Part shown: in pieces, positions 41,403 through 51,139 of the stretch
Numbering within the stretch: position 1 is the stretch's first letter
Layout: each line of letters opens with the position of its first letter
DNA from: Alkanindiges illinoisensis
Lineage (GTDB): Bacteria; Pseudomonadota; Gammaproteobacteria; Pseudomonadales; Moraxellaceae
Assembly (NCBI RefSeq): GCF_004377485.1
Contig: NZ_SNTY01000008.1
Location: forward strand, 26,469-90,468
DNA length: 64,000 nucleotides
Direction: 5' to 3'
The notes under the pieces: model-generated
What the model was told of the DNA's origin: nothing
The model's database searches: none
The model's input: only the letters and a program-made list of their open reading frames with translations
Made by a program: the position numbers and the translations under genes

Positions 41403-41902
41403 TGAGTGATGAGTGGCTACCAGAATTATTACTTTTTAAAGATTCCAATGGCGTATGGTCTGATTACTTAGAAAAGTTACACCAACAATTTATTCTTGAT
41501 TTTGTTCATAGTGTTCCTCAATGGGAAAATAAACGTGTTGCTTTGAAAAGGCATCCCGAGTATGACGGAAAGAGTGCAACGTTTTGGCACATGATTTCAA
41601 CAGGTGACGATGAGGCAGAGCGAACACCAGATTTTAGACGTTGTGAACGTATTGCTTGGGTACGTTGTATGATGGATCATTTTTCAGAAACTCCTCATGG
41701 GGTCGCAAGCCAAGTTGTATGGTGGAAAGAGAAACGAGGAGCAAAAGAATGGCGTTACGTTTTATCTTTATCGGATTTTAGTTATATGGTTATTGTGGCA
41801 GATCGTGGCAATTATGTGTTGCCTTGGACTGCTTATTATGTTGAGCATGAACATCAAAGAAAAAGATATAAAAAGAAATGGCAAGAATTTTGGAAGCCCT
41901 AA
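41402..41902 (+). CDS. Unrecognised 166-residue protein in the RM operon
   Basis: I do not recognise a family with confidence. The protein is soluble and rich in Trp, His, Lys and Arg. It has a central block KRHPEYDGKSATFWHMIST, then RRCERIAWVRCMMDHF and WWKEKRGAKEWRYVLSLSDF. It ends in an aromatic/basic tail (TAYYVEHEHQRKRYKKKWQ). The tail, a strand followed by Thr-Ala-Tyr and a His/Arg-rich end, is reminiscent of the phage BECR (Barnase-EndoU-ColicinE5/D-RelE) nuclease fold. This is only a resemblance. The start overlaps the DUF3800 stop by one base (TAATG). Its AT-rich composition matches the DUF3800 gene, so the pair was probably acquired together. Confidence 0.7.
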   Translation: MSDEWLPELLLFKDSNGVWSDYLEKLHQQFILDFVHSVPQWENKRVALKRHPEYDGKSATFWHMISTGDDEAERTPDFRRCERIAWVRCMMDHFSETPHGVASQVVWWKEKRGAKEWRYVLSLSDFSYMVIVADRGNYVLPWTAYYVEHEHQRKRYKKKWQEFWKP

Positions 41903-42151
41903 AAGGCTGAAACCGCCATAATATGACGGTCTCGTTACTCCTTCTACACATGGTAGATGAGCTATACGTATGTTAAGCTAACTTAACTTTTTTGGCAAGA
42001 GGCGCTGCAAAAGGACAACATACTTTTCATTTCATCACAAATGGAAGTAGATAATAATTTTAATTTAAGTATTTGATATAAAATATTATTGTTATTTAAT
42101 TGCAAACGAAAGTAAGTAATTTTAAAAGGCTAATATAAGAGAATTTCAACC
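41903..42151. other. Leader between the 41402 gene and hsdR
   Basis: About 250 AT-rich bases without a gene. A short imperfect hairpin (ACCGCCAT/ATGACGGT, about 41911-41929) follows the preceding stop codon but lacks a T run. The downstream part is probably the hsdR promoter region; no clear -35/-10 pair can be fixed. It separates hsdR from the overlapping set before it. Confidence 0.5.
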
Positions 42152-45100
42152 ATGAACGAAACACAACTCGAAAACCTATGCTTGGACTGGTTTTATGAAA
42201 ATGGCTGGGAAGTCGTTCATGGTGTCGATATTGCACCTGACAGTAGCACGCCTTTGCGTAAAGACTATAAGCAAGTTCTTATTGAAGCGGATTTACAAGC
42301 AGCTTTTGAACGCTTGAATCCGCATTTGCCTGCAAGCTGTTTTGAACAGGTTTGGCAAAAGATAAGCAAGCCTGAAAGCTTGGATTTGGTGACCAGTAAC
42401 CGTGCTTTTCATCGCATGTTATTGGCAGGTGTGCCGGTCAGCTATAAAAAGCAGGATGAATGGATCAATGACCATGCCTTTTTAATAGACTTCAACCATG
42501 TGCAGCAAAACCGCTTTGTGGCAATCAATCAATTTACCATCCAAGGCAGCAAGCAGCCGCGCCGTCCTGATATTGTCTGCTTTATCAATGGTATTCCTTT
42601 AGCCGTGCTGGAGCTAAAAAGCCCAACCGATGAACAATGCGATATCTGGGATGCCTTTAACCAGCTACAAACCTACAAGGAAGAAATCCCTGATCTGTTT
42701 GTTTTTAACGAAGCCTTGGTAGTCAGTGATGGGGTAACGGCGCGGGTCGGCTCTCTGACCGCCAATCAGGAGCGTTTTTTGCCGTGGCGCACCATTAAAA
42801 ATGAAGATGATAAACCTGTGTTAGAGTGGGAGCTGGAAACACTGGTGCGCGGCTTCTTTGACCGCGAGTTGTTTCTGGATTACATCCGCTTCTTTGTGCT
42901 GTTTGAAACTGACGGCGAGCGCATCATTAAAAAAATTGCCGGTTATCATCAGTTTCATGCCGTGCGTGAGGCGGTGCGGGTGACGCTAATTGCCGCCAGT
43001 GAACCGCCTGCTGGCATGGTACAAAGCCCGCGTGCGACCTATGGCCAGCAGGTACAGCGTGGCTCGGGTAAGGCCGGGGTGGTGTGGCACACGCAAGGCT
43101 CAGGCAAAAGCATTTCCATGTGCTGCTATGCGGCCAAGATTAGACAGCAACCCGAGATGCGCAATCCCACATTGCTGATTGTCACCGACCGTAATGATCT
43201 GGATGGGCAACTGTTTGAAACCTTTAGTCAGGCACAAGAGCTATTAAGGCAAATGCCAGTGCAGGCCAATAGCCGCGATGAGTTGCGTGAACGACTGGCC
43301 GAGCGTGCTTCAGGCGGCATTATATTTACTACTATTCAGAAGTTTGCCCTGCTGGATGGTGAAACGGAGCATCCTTTATTAAATGGCCGCCACAATATCG
43401 TGGTGATGTCGGATGAAGCGCACCGTAGCCAGTATGGCTTAAAAGCCAAGTTGTCTAGCGATGGAACCTATAAATTTGGCTATGCCAAGCATATGCGGGA
43501 TGCGCTTAAAAACGCCGCCTTTATTGGTTTTACTGGCACGCCGATTTCCAGCGAAGATAAAGACACCCGCGCGGTGTTTGGTGATTATATTTCCATTTAT
43601 GACATTCAGGATGCGGTCAATGATGGCGCAACCGTACCAATTTATTATGAATCACGTCTGGCCAAACTGGATATTAACAAAGCTGAAATTGAGGAGTTGT
43701 CCGATCAGGTTGATGATGTAGTAGAAGATGAAGAAGATGTCGGCAACCGTGAAAAGACCAAAAGTGAGTGGAGTCGGCTGGAAAAACTGGTGGGCGCTAC
43801 TCCACGGCTAAAACAGATTGCGGCCGACCTGGTGGCGCATTTTGAAGCTCGAACGGATACCACAGCGGGCAAAGGCATGATTGTCAGCATGAGCCGTGAG
43901 ATTTGCGTGCATCTGTATAATGAGATTATTACCCTGCGCTCTGACTGGCACGACCCTGACCCTGAGCAGGGCAAAATTAAAATTGTGATGACGGGCTCAG
44001 CCTCAGACAAGCCTCTGCTGCAACCACATATTTATAATAAGCAAACTAAAAAGCGACTTGAAAAACGTTTTAAGGATGTGAATGACCCGCTGCAACTGGT
44101 GATTGTGCGCGATATGTGGCTCACCGGTTTTGATGCGCCCTGTACCCATACCATGTATATCGACAAACCCATGAAAGGCCATAACCTGATGCAGGCCATT
44201 GCACGGGTGAACCGGGTGTTTAAGGACAAGCAGGGCGGTCTGGTGGTGGACTATATTGGCATTGCCAACGAACTAAAACAGGCGTTAAAAACCTATACCG
44301 ATGCCAAAGGCAAGGGTGAGCCGACCTTACGCGCCGAAGAAGCCTATGCCGTGCTGGCTGAAAAAATGGATGCGCTACGTGGCATGTTTGCCAAAACCAC
44401 TGAACAGGCGGGTATGGATTTAAGCGCGTTTGAAACTCAGGCACACCGGTTGATTATTCCCGCCGCCAACTATGTGCTGGGCTTAAAGGACGGTAAAAAA
44501 CGCTTCCTTGATTTGGTGCTGGCATCCAATAAAGCCTTCTCTTTATGCAGCACGCTGGATGAAGCCAGAACACTGCACAAAGAAATTGCCTTTTATTCAG
44601 CCATTAAAGCCGTTATTAGCAAGCATACCTCGGTGGATCGTAAGCTGTCACAAGCGGAAAAAGACAGCACGCTCAAGCAGATTCTGGATAATGCGGTAAT
44701 TGCCGATGGGGTGACCGATGTGTTTGCCATGTGTGGTCTGGATAAACCCAACATTGGCCTGTTATCAGATGAGTTTTTGGAAGATGTGCGGCAAATGCCC
44801 TACCGCAATCTGGCAGTTGAGCTGCTGGAAAAATTACTCCATGATGGTATTAAGGCGAAAACGCGAAATAATGTGGTGCAGGAAAAACGCTTCTCTGACC
44901 GTTTGCAGGAAACGCTACGCCGCTACAATAACCGGGCAATAGAAACAGCACAGGTTATTGAAGAGCTTATCCAAATGGCTAAGGATTTTCAGGCTGAAAT
45001 GGCTCGTGAATCTGACTTAGGGTTAAGTACTGATGAAATCGCTTTTTATGATGCGTTGGCCAATAATGAAAGTGCAGTGCGCGAACTGGGCGACGAGACG

Positions 45101-45307
45101 CTAAAACAGATTGCCCGTGAGATCACTGAAAAACTGCGTAAATCCACCACGGTAGACTGGCAAGTGCGCGACAGTGTGCGGGCGCAGCTTAAAATACTGG
45201 TGCGGCGTACCCTGCAACGCTGGAAATATCCGCCGGATAAAGCCAACGATGCCATTGAGCTGGTGATGCAGCAGGCTGAGTTATTGTCGAATTCGTGGAG
45301 TAGTTAA
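42152..45307 (+). CDS. hsdR: Type I restriction endonuclease subunit HsdR
   Basis: A 1051-residue subunit that translocates DNA and cuts at random distant sites when unmethylated sites are met. The N-terminal nuclease domain has the PD-ExK pattern ([21 protein letters not shown], about residues 140-160). The superfamily 2 motor follows: Walker A HTQGSGKS, motif Ia [18 protein letters not shown]-type box [10 protein letters not shown], motif III FTGTP and motif VI near [14 protein letters not shown]. The C-terminal helical region contacts the methyltransferase. Base composition is close to hsdM and unlike hsdS and the two genes after it. Both ends look intact. Confidence 0.96.
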   Translation: MNETQLENLCLDWFYENGWEVVHGVDIAPDSSTPLRKDYKQVLIEADLQAAFERLNPHLPASCFEQVWQKISKPESLDLVTSNRAFHRMLLAGVPVSYKKQDEWINDHAFLIDFNHVQQNRFVAINQFTIQGSKQPRRPDIVCFINGIPLAVLELKSPTDEQCDIWDAFNQLQTYKEEIPDLFVFNEALVVSDGVTARVGSLTANQERFLPWRTIKNEDDKPVLEWELETLVRGFFDRELFLDYIRFFVLFETDGERIIKKIAGYHQFHAVREAVRVTLIAASEPPAGMVQSPRATYGQQVQRGSGKAGVVWHTQGSGKSISMCCYAAKIRQQPEMRNPTLLIVTDRNDLDGQLFETFSQAQELLRQMPVQANSRDELRERLAERASGGIIFTTIQKFALLDGETEHPLLNGRHNIVVMSDEAHRSQYGLKAKLSSDGTYKFGYAKHMRDALKNAAFIGFTGTPISSEDKDTRAVFGDYISIYDIQDAVNDGATVPIYYESRLAKLDINKAEIEELSDQVDDVVEDEEDVGNREKTKSEWSRLEKLVGATPRLKQIAADLVAHFEARTDTTAGKGMIVSMSREICVHLYNEIITLRSDWHDPDPEQGKIKIVMTGSASDKPLLQPHIYNKQTKKRLEKRFKDVNDPLQLVIVRDMWLTGFDAPCTHTMYIDKPMKGHNLMQAIARVNRVFKDKQGGLVVDYIGIANELKQALKTYTDAKGKGEPTLRAEEAYAVLAEKMDALRGMFAKTTEQAGMDLSAFETQAHRLIIPAANYVLGLKDGKKRFLDLVLASNKAFSLCSTLDEARTLHKEIAFYSAIKAVISKHTSVDRKLSQAEKDSTLKQILDNAVIADGVTDVFAMCGLDKPNIGLLSDEFLEDVRQMPYRNLAVELLEKLLHDGIKAKTRNNVVQEKRFSDRLQETLRRYNNRAIETAQVIEELIQMAKDFQAEMARESDLGLSTDEIAFYDALANNESAVRELGDETLKQIAREITEKLRKSTTVDWQVRDSVRAQLKILVRRTLQRWKYPPDKANDAIELVMQQAELLSNSWSS

Positions 45308-45329
45308 GCATCTTATTGCTAAATAGACA

Positions 45330-48300
45330 TTAACCCACCACTTCAATCCGGCTAGCACCAGATCCCTGCGGAATCACCTGAATCTTGACCGGAATGCGCT
45401 CATGCATTTCCGTGATATGGGAAATCAGCACCACCTTGCGACCCTGACTTTGCAGGCGATCCAACGCATCCATCACCACATGCAGCGAGCTTTGATCCAG
45501 TGTACCAAAGCCTTCATCAATAAATAGAGATTCCAGTTTGGTATTGCCGGACGCCATGTTGGCAATGCCCAATGCCAGCGCCAGTGACACTAGGAAGCTT
45601 TCGCCGCCGGATAGCGACAGCACAGGGCGTACTTCATCATTCATGTAATGGTCAACAATGGTCAAGCCTAGCGAATCTTCAATACAGCGCAGCGAATAAC
45701 GCGGGGTTAAGGCGGCAAGCTGCTGATTGGCCAGCTCAACCAGCATGTGCAGATGAAACTGCTGCGCCAGTTTTTTAAAGGTTGCGCCCTTGGCATCACC
45801 AATCAGGCTTGAAATCTTGTCCCAGCGGTGATGCTCGGCTCTGGCTTTGTTGAGTTCAGTCTGATACTGCACGGCTTGCTGTTGTTGTTGCTCATCCTGC
45901 ATTTTTTTAAGCTTTAGGGCGGTGTATTGTTCATCCATTTGTTGCAAGGTCTGAATCAGATCCAGCATACGGACTTGCAAGTCTTGCATGTTCAGCACTG
46001 GCTGACTGGTTAAATGCTGCTGCCATTGCTGTTGATAAACACTGAGCGTATTTTCAGCTTGTTGGCGCTGTTGTTGCAGGCGCTGGCATTGTTCCTGAAG
46101 CTGCTGCTTATGCACATAATCACAATGCAGCAATTTTTCAATTACTGGGGGCTGTAACTCAGGATGCTGCTGTTGCCACTGCATAATTTTCTGTTGCACT
46201 TGCTGTAGGGCAAGCTGGTTCTTGTGCAAATCCTGCTGTAGATGTTCCAGTTGCTGCTGCACTTTAATGTGCTGTTTTTCTGTCTGCTGCTTAAGCTGGT
46301 CAGACTGGTTCAGTTGCTGCTGCTGTTGCTGGTACTGCTGGTGTAGTTGCTGCTGCCAATCCTCGGTGGTGCGCACTGTAAAAGGCGCTGCATATTGCGT
46401 AAACACAGCATCAAGTTGCTGCTGGATTTGCTGCTGACTGGCCTGCTGCTGTTTCAGTTGCTGCTGTAATTCAGTGTGTTGCGCCTGTGCATGATGAATG
46501 GCAGATTGTAGCTGCAACAATTGCTGGTGCTGTTGTTGCGCCTGTTTTTCCAGTTGTTTGAGTTGTTCCTGGGCTTTGCAGCGTAACTGAATGCTTTGGA
46601 CAAACTGGCTTGACTCCTCAATACACTGCTGGTGCCATGCCTGTAGCAACGACGGATTTAAAACTTCAATCGTTTGTTGTTCCAGCGTTGCCAGTTCCTG
46701 CCGTTTTTCCAGCAGTTTTTGGCCTTGTTCCTGCTGTTTTTCCAGTTGTTGCCAAGTTTTAAGCTGGGCTTGCTGCTGCTGGCATTGCTGTTCCAGTGTG
46801 GTTCGGCTGCTGTCGAGTTTGTCCTGTATATCTTTTAGCAACTGTTGGGCAAAACTAAGCTCCGGTTGCTGTTCCAGCTTTTGATAAAACTTGCTACTGA
46901 TCTTGCAGATTTCATCCAGAATGCCTTGCCGATCATCAGTGGTATGCTTTTGACGGTTGCCAAGCTGGTCAAGGCTGGTTTGCAGGCGGGTAATCTGCTG
47001 TTGGAGTTGGGTTTCTTGCTGGCGTGCCTGCTGTAATGCCAGTTCTGCCTGTTGCTGCTGGGCATCCAGTTGCTGGTTAAGGGCATTGAGCAGGTTTTGC
47101 GGATCATAAAACGGATGCGCGGTGCTGCCACAAACCATGCAGGGATGATCTGGCATTAGTTGTTGCCGCAATTCCTTAACACTTTGCGCTGTAAACAGGC
47201 GTTGTTCATTCAGCAATTGCTGGGTGGTTTTAAGCTGTAACTCGGCATTTCGCGTTTTTTGACTGGCGTGCCGGGCTTCGGCTTGCAGGGTATCCAGCTG
47301 TTGCTGTTCGCTGGCTTGTTGCTGCTGCATGGCCAGAATTTGCTGCTCTACCTTGAGCCAGGATTTAAGCTGATCGCTGATCCGCTCGCATGCAGCGTGA
47401 TGCTTATGCTGCTTTTCCAGTTGTTGCTGGGTTTCATGCAATTGCTGTTCAAATTGCTCAAGACTGCCATGTTGGGTTGTCAGGCTGCTTAACTGCTGGC
47501 TAATCTGCTCGAGCTGTTGCTGCTGGCTGGCTATATCCTGCTGAAAAATATTGGGCTGCTGGCGTGTTAATTCTTCACGTAACCGTGCTGCTTTTTGAAT
47601 GGTTAAAATTGCTGCTTGTGGTTCGGCATCAAAGCAGGCAAATTCCTGCGTTTGTGCCAGAACAGTCTGTTGCTGTAATTGTTGGGTTTGCAAGCGCGTT
47701 TGCTGTTGTTCCAGACTGCGTTGTTCAGCCAGTTGTGGTGCCAGCTTTGCGCTTAACTGTTCCAGTTTATCCTGCTGCTGACTAATATGAACATTCAGGC
47801 TGGCCAACTGGTGTTCGCAATGCTGGGCAGTTTGCAGTTGCGGTTTCAGGCTTTGCTGCTGCTGTTGCAGGCAATGAAAGACATCCAGTTGCTGTTGATA
47901 ATGCTGCTGTTGTTGGCTGAGTTGCTGCGCTAGCCCAATTGCCTGTTGTTCAGCCTGTTGCCGGGTTGCTAATAATTCTACCTGTTGCTGTTCAAATTGC
48001 TGTGCCTGCAAAAAGCTGGCGCGTACAGGTTCAAATTGTTCCAGTTGTTGCAAAAAGACCATTTGCGGCTGAAAGGCATCCAATTGTTGCTGGGCAGTAT
48101 TTAGTACTTCTTGCTGCTGGGTAATTTGATGTTGTAATTGCTGCTGCTGGCTGTACCATTCCAGTTGTTTTTCAAGCTGCTGTTTTTGCTGCTGCTGTTC
48201 ATTCAATTGCTGCTGGGCAGTGTGCAGTTGTTCATGCAAAACTTGGCGTTCAGCATCAGTTAAGGGCAGCTGATCACCTATTTTTTTCTCAATACTTTCT

Positions 48301-48947
48301 ACTTTCTCACGAGCCTGTTTGGTTGCAGCAAACGAAGCCATGCCAATGCGTGAATAAATATCCGAATTGGTGAGATACTCCAGCAGGTCAGCGCGCTCGT
48401 TGTCTTTGGCCTTTAAAAATGCAGTCACTTCCGACTGAGCCAGCAGCACTGCCCGGGTAAACTGGTTAAAGGTTAAACCTAGCAACTGGGTAATTTTGTC
48501 GTTGCATTCCTTGGTGCGCTCAGAAATGAGTTGACCATCAGTTATACAACGCAGGGCACGCTGCACATCCTGTAATTTTCCACTGGCTTTTAGGCGCGCC
48601 CGCTTTACTTCCCAGCGTGCCAGATAATGCTTGCCATCCTGTGCAATAAACTCGACTTCGGCAAAGCCCTGTACGCACCCTCGCCGCAGAATATTCTTGC
48701 TGGAATTAATGAGTAGTTCCTCACCACTCACATCCGTAATTTTTTTTAGGCTTTCAGCGTGTTGCAAACGTGGAATCTGGTCAAACAGGGCAAGGCAAAT
48801 GGCATCCAGCAAAGTAGTTTTACCAGCACCGGTAATACCAGTAATGGCAATCAGCCCCGCATTTTTTAACGGTTCCTGTTCAAAATTAATTACATGCTCG
48901 CCAGCAATTGACGCCAGATTAGCCAGCCGCAAACTTAAAATTTTCAT
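45330..48947 (-). CDS. sbcC: Exonuclease subunit SbcC, unusually glutamine-rich
   Basis: The SMC-like ATPase of the SbcCD nuclease, which opens hairpins and processes DNA ends. Walker A is GITGAGKTTLLDAICLALFD (about residues 36-55). The zinc hook is HPCMVCGS (about 600-610). The signature LSLSGGESFLVSLALALG and Walker B LESLFIDEGFGTLDQ lie near the C-terminus. Length (1205) is somewhat above the E. coli protein. Between the head parts the two coiled-coil arms are packed with glutamine runs (QQQQ and longer mixtures such as QQQLEQISQQLSS), so the DNA strand is full of CTG/TTG. sbcD ends 10 bases before its start; the two are one operon. Confidence 0.95.
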   Translation of the reverse strand: MKILSLRLANLASIAGEHVINFEQEPLKNAGLIAITGITGAGKTTLLDAICLALFDQIPRLQHAESLKKITDVSGEELLINSSKNILRRGCVQGFAEVEFIAQDGKHYLARWEVKRARLKASGKLQDVQRALRCITDGQLISERTKECNDKITQLLGLTFNQFTRAVLLAQSEVTAFLKAKDNERADLLEYLTNSDIYSRIGMASFAATKQAREKVESIEKKIGDQLPLTDAERQVLHEQLHTAQQQLNEQQQQKQQLEKQLEWYSQQQQLQHQITQQQEVLNTAQQQLDAFQPQMVFLQQLEQFEPVRASFLQAQQFEQQQVELLATRQQAEQQAIGLAQQLSQQQQHYQQQLDVFHCLQQQQQSLKPQLQTAQHCEHQLASLNVHISQQQDKLEQLSAKLAPQLAEQRSLEQQQTRLQTQQLQQQTVLAQTQEFACFDAEPQAAILTIQKAARLREELTRQQPNIFQQDIASQQQQLEQISQQLSSLTTQHGSLEQFEQQLHETQQQLEKQHKHHAACERISDQLKSWLKVEQQILAMQQQQASEQQQLDTLQAEARHASQKTRNAELQLKTTQQLLNEQRLFTAQSVKELRQQLMPDHPCMVCGSTAHPFYDPQNLLNALNQQLDAQQQQAELALQQARQQETQLQQQITRLQTSLDQLGNRQKHTTDDRQGILDEICKISSKFYQKLEQQPELSFAQQLLKDIQDKLDSSRTTLEQQCQQQQAQLKTWQQLEKQQEQGQKLLEKRQELATLEQQTIEVLNPSLLQAWHQQCIEESSQFVQSIQLRCKAQEQLKQLEKQAQQQHQQLLQLQSAIHHAQAQHTELQQQLKQQQASQQQIQQQLDAVFTQYAAPFTVRTTEDWQQQLHQQYQQQQQQLNQSDQLKQQTEKQHIKVQQQLEHLQQDLHKNQLALQQVQQKIMQWQQQHPELQPPVIEKLLHCDYVHKQQLQEQCQRLQQQRQQAENTLSVYQQQWQQHLTSQPVLNMQDLQVRMLDLIQTLQQMDEQYTALKLKKMQDEQQQQQAVQYQTELNKARAEHHRWDKISSLIGDAKGATFKKLAQQFHLHMLVELANQQLAALTPRYSLRCIEDSLGLTIVDHYMNDEVRPVLSLSGGESFLVSLALALGIANMASGNTKLESLFIDEGFGTLDQSSLHVVMDALDRLQSQGRKVVLISHITEMHERIPVKIQVIPQGSGASRIEVVG

Positions 48948-48957
48948 AACGGATTAT

Positions 48958-50262
48958 TCATACAGCGTCTGGTGGTGCCATGTTGATAGTGTGATTCTCC
49001 ACAGCCTTTTTGGTTTCCAGCGCAGTTTGCCCTGTGTCCTGCTGTTCAGCCTGCATGGACAATTGCTGGAAATCCTTCAGCACTTGCGGATCTTCCACAA
49101 AACCCAGCTTTTGCCAGAGTTGCTGGAACAGTTCTGCTGGCGTAGGCGGCGCTATTGGCGTTGCCAGGTCATCGCTATCCGGTGCAATTTGCTGGGTCAG
49201 TGGTTTGGCCATCCGGCTAAGCCGCACCAGACGGTAATTATCCTGTGGCAAGGCGGCTTCAACTTGCTGCCTGAAATCCGGTGGTGGCGGTGTGTCACTG
49301 TAATATTCAATATCAACAAACGCCTGTTGCGCCAGTGGCAGGGGGTTACGGGCTTCCAGCTCTCTGGTTTTTTGCAGCACTTCATCCAGCGTACCCTTGA
49401 TTTTAAATAAGGGCACACGGCGTGGTACGAGCAAGGGCTGGATAGCAGCTGGACTGTCTGGTTGAAGCTGTACTTTGACAATCTGGTGTTTGTAATTAAC
49501 TTCACTAAACGACAGCGGAATGGGTGAGCCACTATAGCGGATATGCTCGTGTTCAATACGCTGGGGCCGGTGCAAATGACCCAGCGCCACATACTGGATA
49601 TCTTCATGGAACAATTTGGTGGATAGGGCTTCGGCATTGCCTACTACAATTGGCCGTTCCGAATCCGAGCTGGTGCCGCCTTGCATGTGGGCATGGGTCA
49701 TCAGCACCAGCGACTGATCCTTGGTCTTGCGGCGACGTGCTTCTTCAATGAGTTGCTGATACAGCGCTTCGGTGGCCTGAGCCGTTTGCTGATAATCCTG
49801 CCCGTTGCCCGTAATTTCAGCCGGACGTAAATAGGGCAGGGCAATACACCAGGCGCAAATTTCACCCTGTGCATTGTGGATGGGGCGCAACAGCTTATCG
49901 AAATTAAGCGTATTGTCGTCTAGCCATTCAATCAGACCCACCACATGCGTATTGTATTTGGTCAGCAGCGGTTCAACCTGTTCCAGCCGATGACCCGAAT
50001 CATGGTTGCCTGCAATCATCAGGATTTGCAAATGGCTCACCTGTGCCTGCGCCTGTGCAATAAACTGGTTCAGTTGCTTTAGGGCAGCGGTGGAGGGATT
50101 AACCACATCAAAAATATCACCGGCAATCAGCAGGGCATCCGGCTGGTGCTCACGTAGTTGTTCCAACAGCCAGTTTAAAAAACAGTCGTGCTCATAATGC
50201 CGGGAATGATTATAAAAAAACTGTCCCAGATGCCAGTCAGACGTATGAAAAAAATGCAGCAT
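48958..50262 (-). CDS. sbcD: Exonuclease subunit SbcD
   Basis: A 434-residue Mn-dependent phosphoesterase, the nuclease half of SbcCD. Motifs: I HTSDWHLG (about residues 6-13), II LIAGDIFD, III MIAGNHDSGHR, IV MTHAHMQG and V ALGHLHRPQ. The capping domain and a C-terminal helical part that binds the SbcC coiled coil follow. The C-terminus is Gln-rich, in keeping with SbcC. It is the first gene of the operon. Confidence 0.96.
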   Translation of the reverse strand: MLHFFHTSDWHLGQFFYNHSRHYEHDCFLNWLLEQLREHQPDALLIAGDIFDVVNPSTAALKQLNQFIAQAQAQVSHLQILMIAGNHDSGHRLEQVEPLLTKYNTHVVGLIEWLDDNTLNFDKLLRPIHNAQGEICAWCIALPYLRPAEITGNGQDYQQTAQATEALYQQLIEEARRRKTKDQSLVLMTHAHMQGGTSSDSERPIVVGNAEALSTKLFHEDIQYVALGHLHRPQRIEHEHIRYSGSPIPLSFSEVNYKHQIVKVQLQPDSPAAIQPLLVPRRVPLFKIKGTLDEVLQKTRELEARNPLPLAQQAFVDIEYYSDTPPPPDFRQQVEAALPQDNYRLVRLSRMAKPLTQQIAPDSDDLATPIAPPTPAELFQQLWQKLGFVEDPQVLKDFQQLSMQAEQQDTGQTALETKKAVENHTINMAPPDAV

Positions 50263-50420
50263 ATCCCTTGGTTCGCATTGGCGGGGTAATCTGGTTTTAA
50301 GGCTACCAGATTTTGGTGAAACTGGGCTATGCCAAAGCAGAAGAATTTTTTGAATGGATTATTTTTGTGGGCTTAAATCGGTTTAATAGACAGAAAAATA
50401 GTTGCTGGCAGGGTGAGCAA

Positions 50421-50457
50421 TCAGGCCATGGCATAGGCGAACATGACCATGGCCTGA
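50421..50457. terminator. 11-bp perfect palindrome after the exported-protein gene
   Basis: TCAGGCCATGG pairs perfectly with CCATGGCCTGA around a 15-base loop. It lies about 45 bases after the stop of the minus-strand gene at 50500 and is probably its terminator, though neither side has a long T run. Confidence 0.5.
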
Positions 50458-50499
50458 CTGTAGTTTAATGTGGCAATAAGCCAGATGATCAAACTGCTA

Positions 50500-50904
50500 C
50501 TACGGTGTAGTGATAGTGGCGCCTTCTGTAGTGGCAGCGCTGGTTCCAGACATATCACTCGGGCCAATATTTTTGAAGGCCAGCGCACATTTACCAGCCA
50601 CTTGCTTGCCATCTACAGTCGCATTGACAGAAGAACTGGCTTGGCCGCTACAGGCCTGATCGGCTTCCATTGGATCAATGTTGCGTACACTGCGCGAATT
50701 AGGAATATAGCGGTATTCACACGTACCGTTAAACACAACTCCATTCATGGCCAGAGACACAGGAGCGCCCTGTGACTTGCCACGGCACACTTGCTGAAGT
50801 TTGGCTGGATTGTACTGGAATGCTTCGCCCATTGGGGCTGCCTGTGCATTGCTCATGGCAACACTGCCTAACATCGCGATACCAACAAGTACTGGTAGTT
50901 TCAT
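50500..50904 (-). CDS. Small exported protein of unknown function
   Basis: A 134-residue protein with a signal peptide: MKLPVLVGIAMLGSVAMSNA, with likely cleavage after AQA. The mature part has four Cys (QVCRGKSQG, NGTCEYRY, QACSGQAS and AGKCALAF) that could form two disulphides. It ends in a Ser/Thr/Ala-rich tail (SGTSAATTEGATITTP). GAGGTAAG precedes the start. I recognise no family; it is likely a periplasmic or secreted protein. It is transcribed alone. Confidence 0.75.
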   Translation of the reverse strand: MKLPVLVGIAMLGSVAMSNAQAAPMGEAFQYNPAKLQQVCRGKSQGAPVSLAMNGVVFNGTCEYRYIPNSRSVRNIDPMEADQACSGQASSSVNATVDGKQVAGKCALAFKNIGPSDMSGTSAATTEGATITTP

Positions 50905-51071
50905 TGTGTCTTACCTCGTTATTAATACGGTGTAAACAGCCTAAGGGCATAAGTTAGGAGCTTCAAGCTACTAAAGTTTTAAAAAAGTAAACTAATAGGC
51001 TGAAATGATTAGAATTTGTGAGATCGTGAAAACTTATATATCCAGCGCTGCTGAGCTTATATCAAATGCGC

Positions 51072-51100
51072 AAAAGCGAAGCCGGATCAGCTTCGCTTTT
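51072..51100. terminator. Terminator of the membrane-protein gene at 51140
   Basis: AAAAGCGAAGC pairs perfectly with GCTTCGCTTTT. It lies about 40 bases after the stop of the minus-strand gene; the A/T edges make it usable from either side. Confidence 0.8.
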
Positions 51101-51139
51101 GGACAGGCTTGCACCTGTTATTGATAAACCGTGCCGTCG

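Noticed and set aside
36202..45307. BREX, DISARM or other multi-gene methylation-based defence
   Set aside because: Only type I HsdM/S/R hallmarks are present; no PglZ, Brx, Drm or Lon-like gene is found.
45572..48124. Many Cys/Val/Leu-rich plus-strand frames opposite sbcC
   Set aside because: They are the complement of glutamine codons in sbcC and have no independent signals.
46240..48230. Dense CTG/TTG stretches as a microsatellite or CRISPR-like array
   Set aside because: They are irregular Gln codons within an intact sbcC; there is no constant repeat and spacer pattern. No CRISPR array is seen anywhere in the window.
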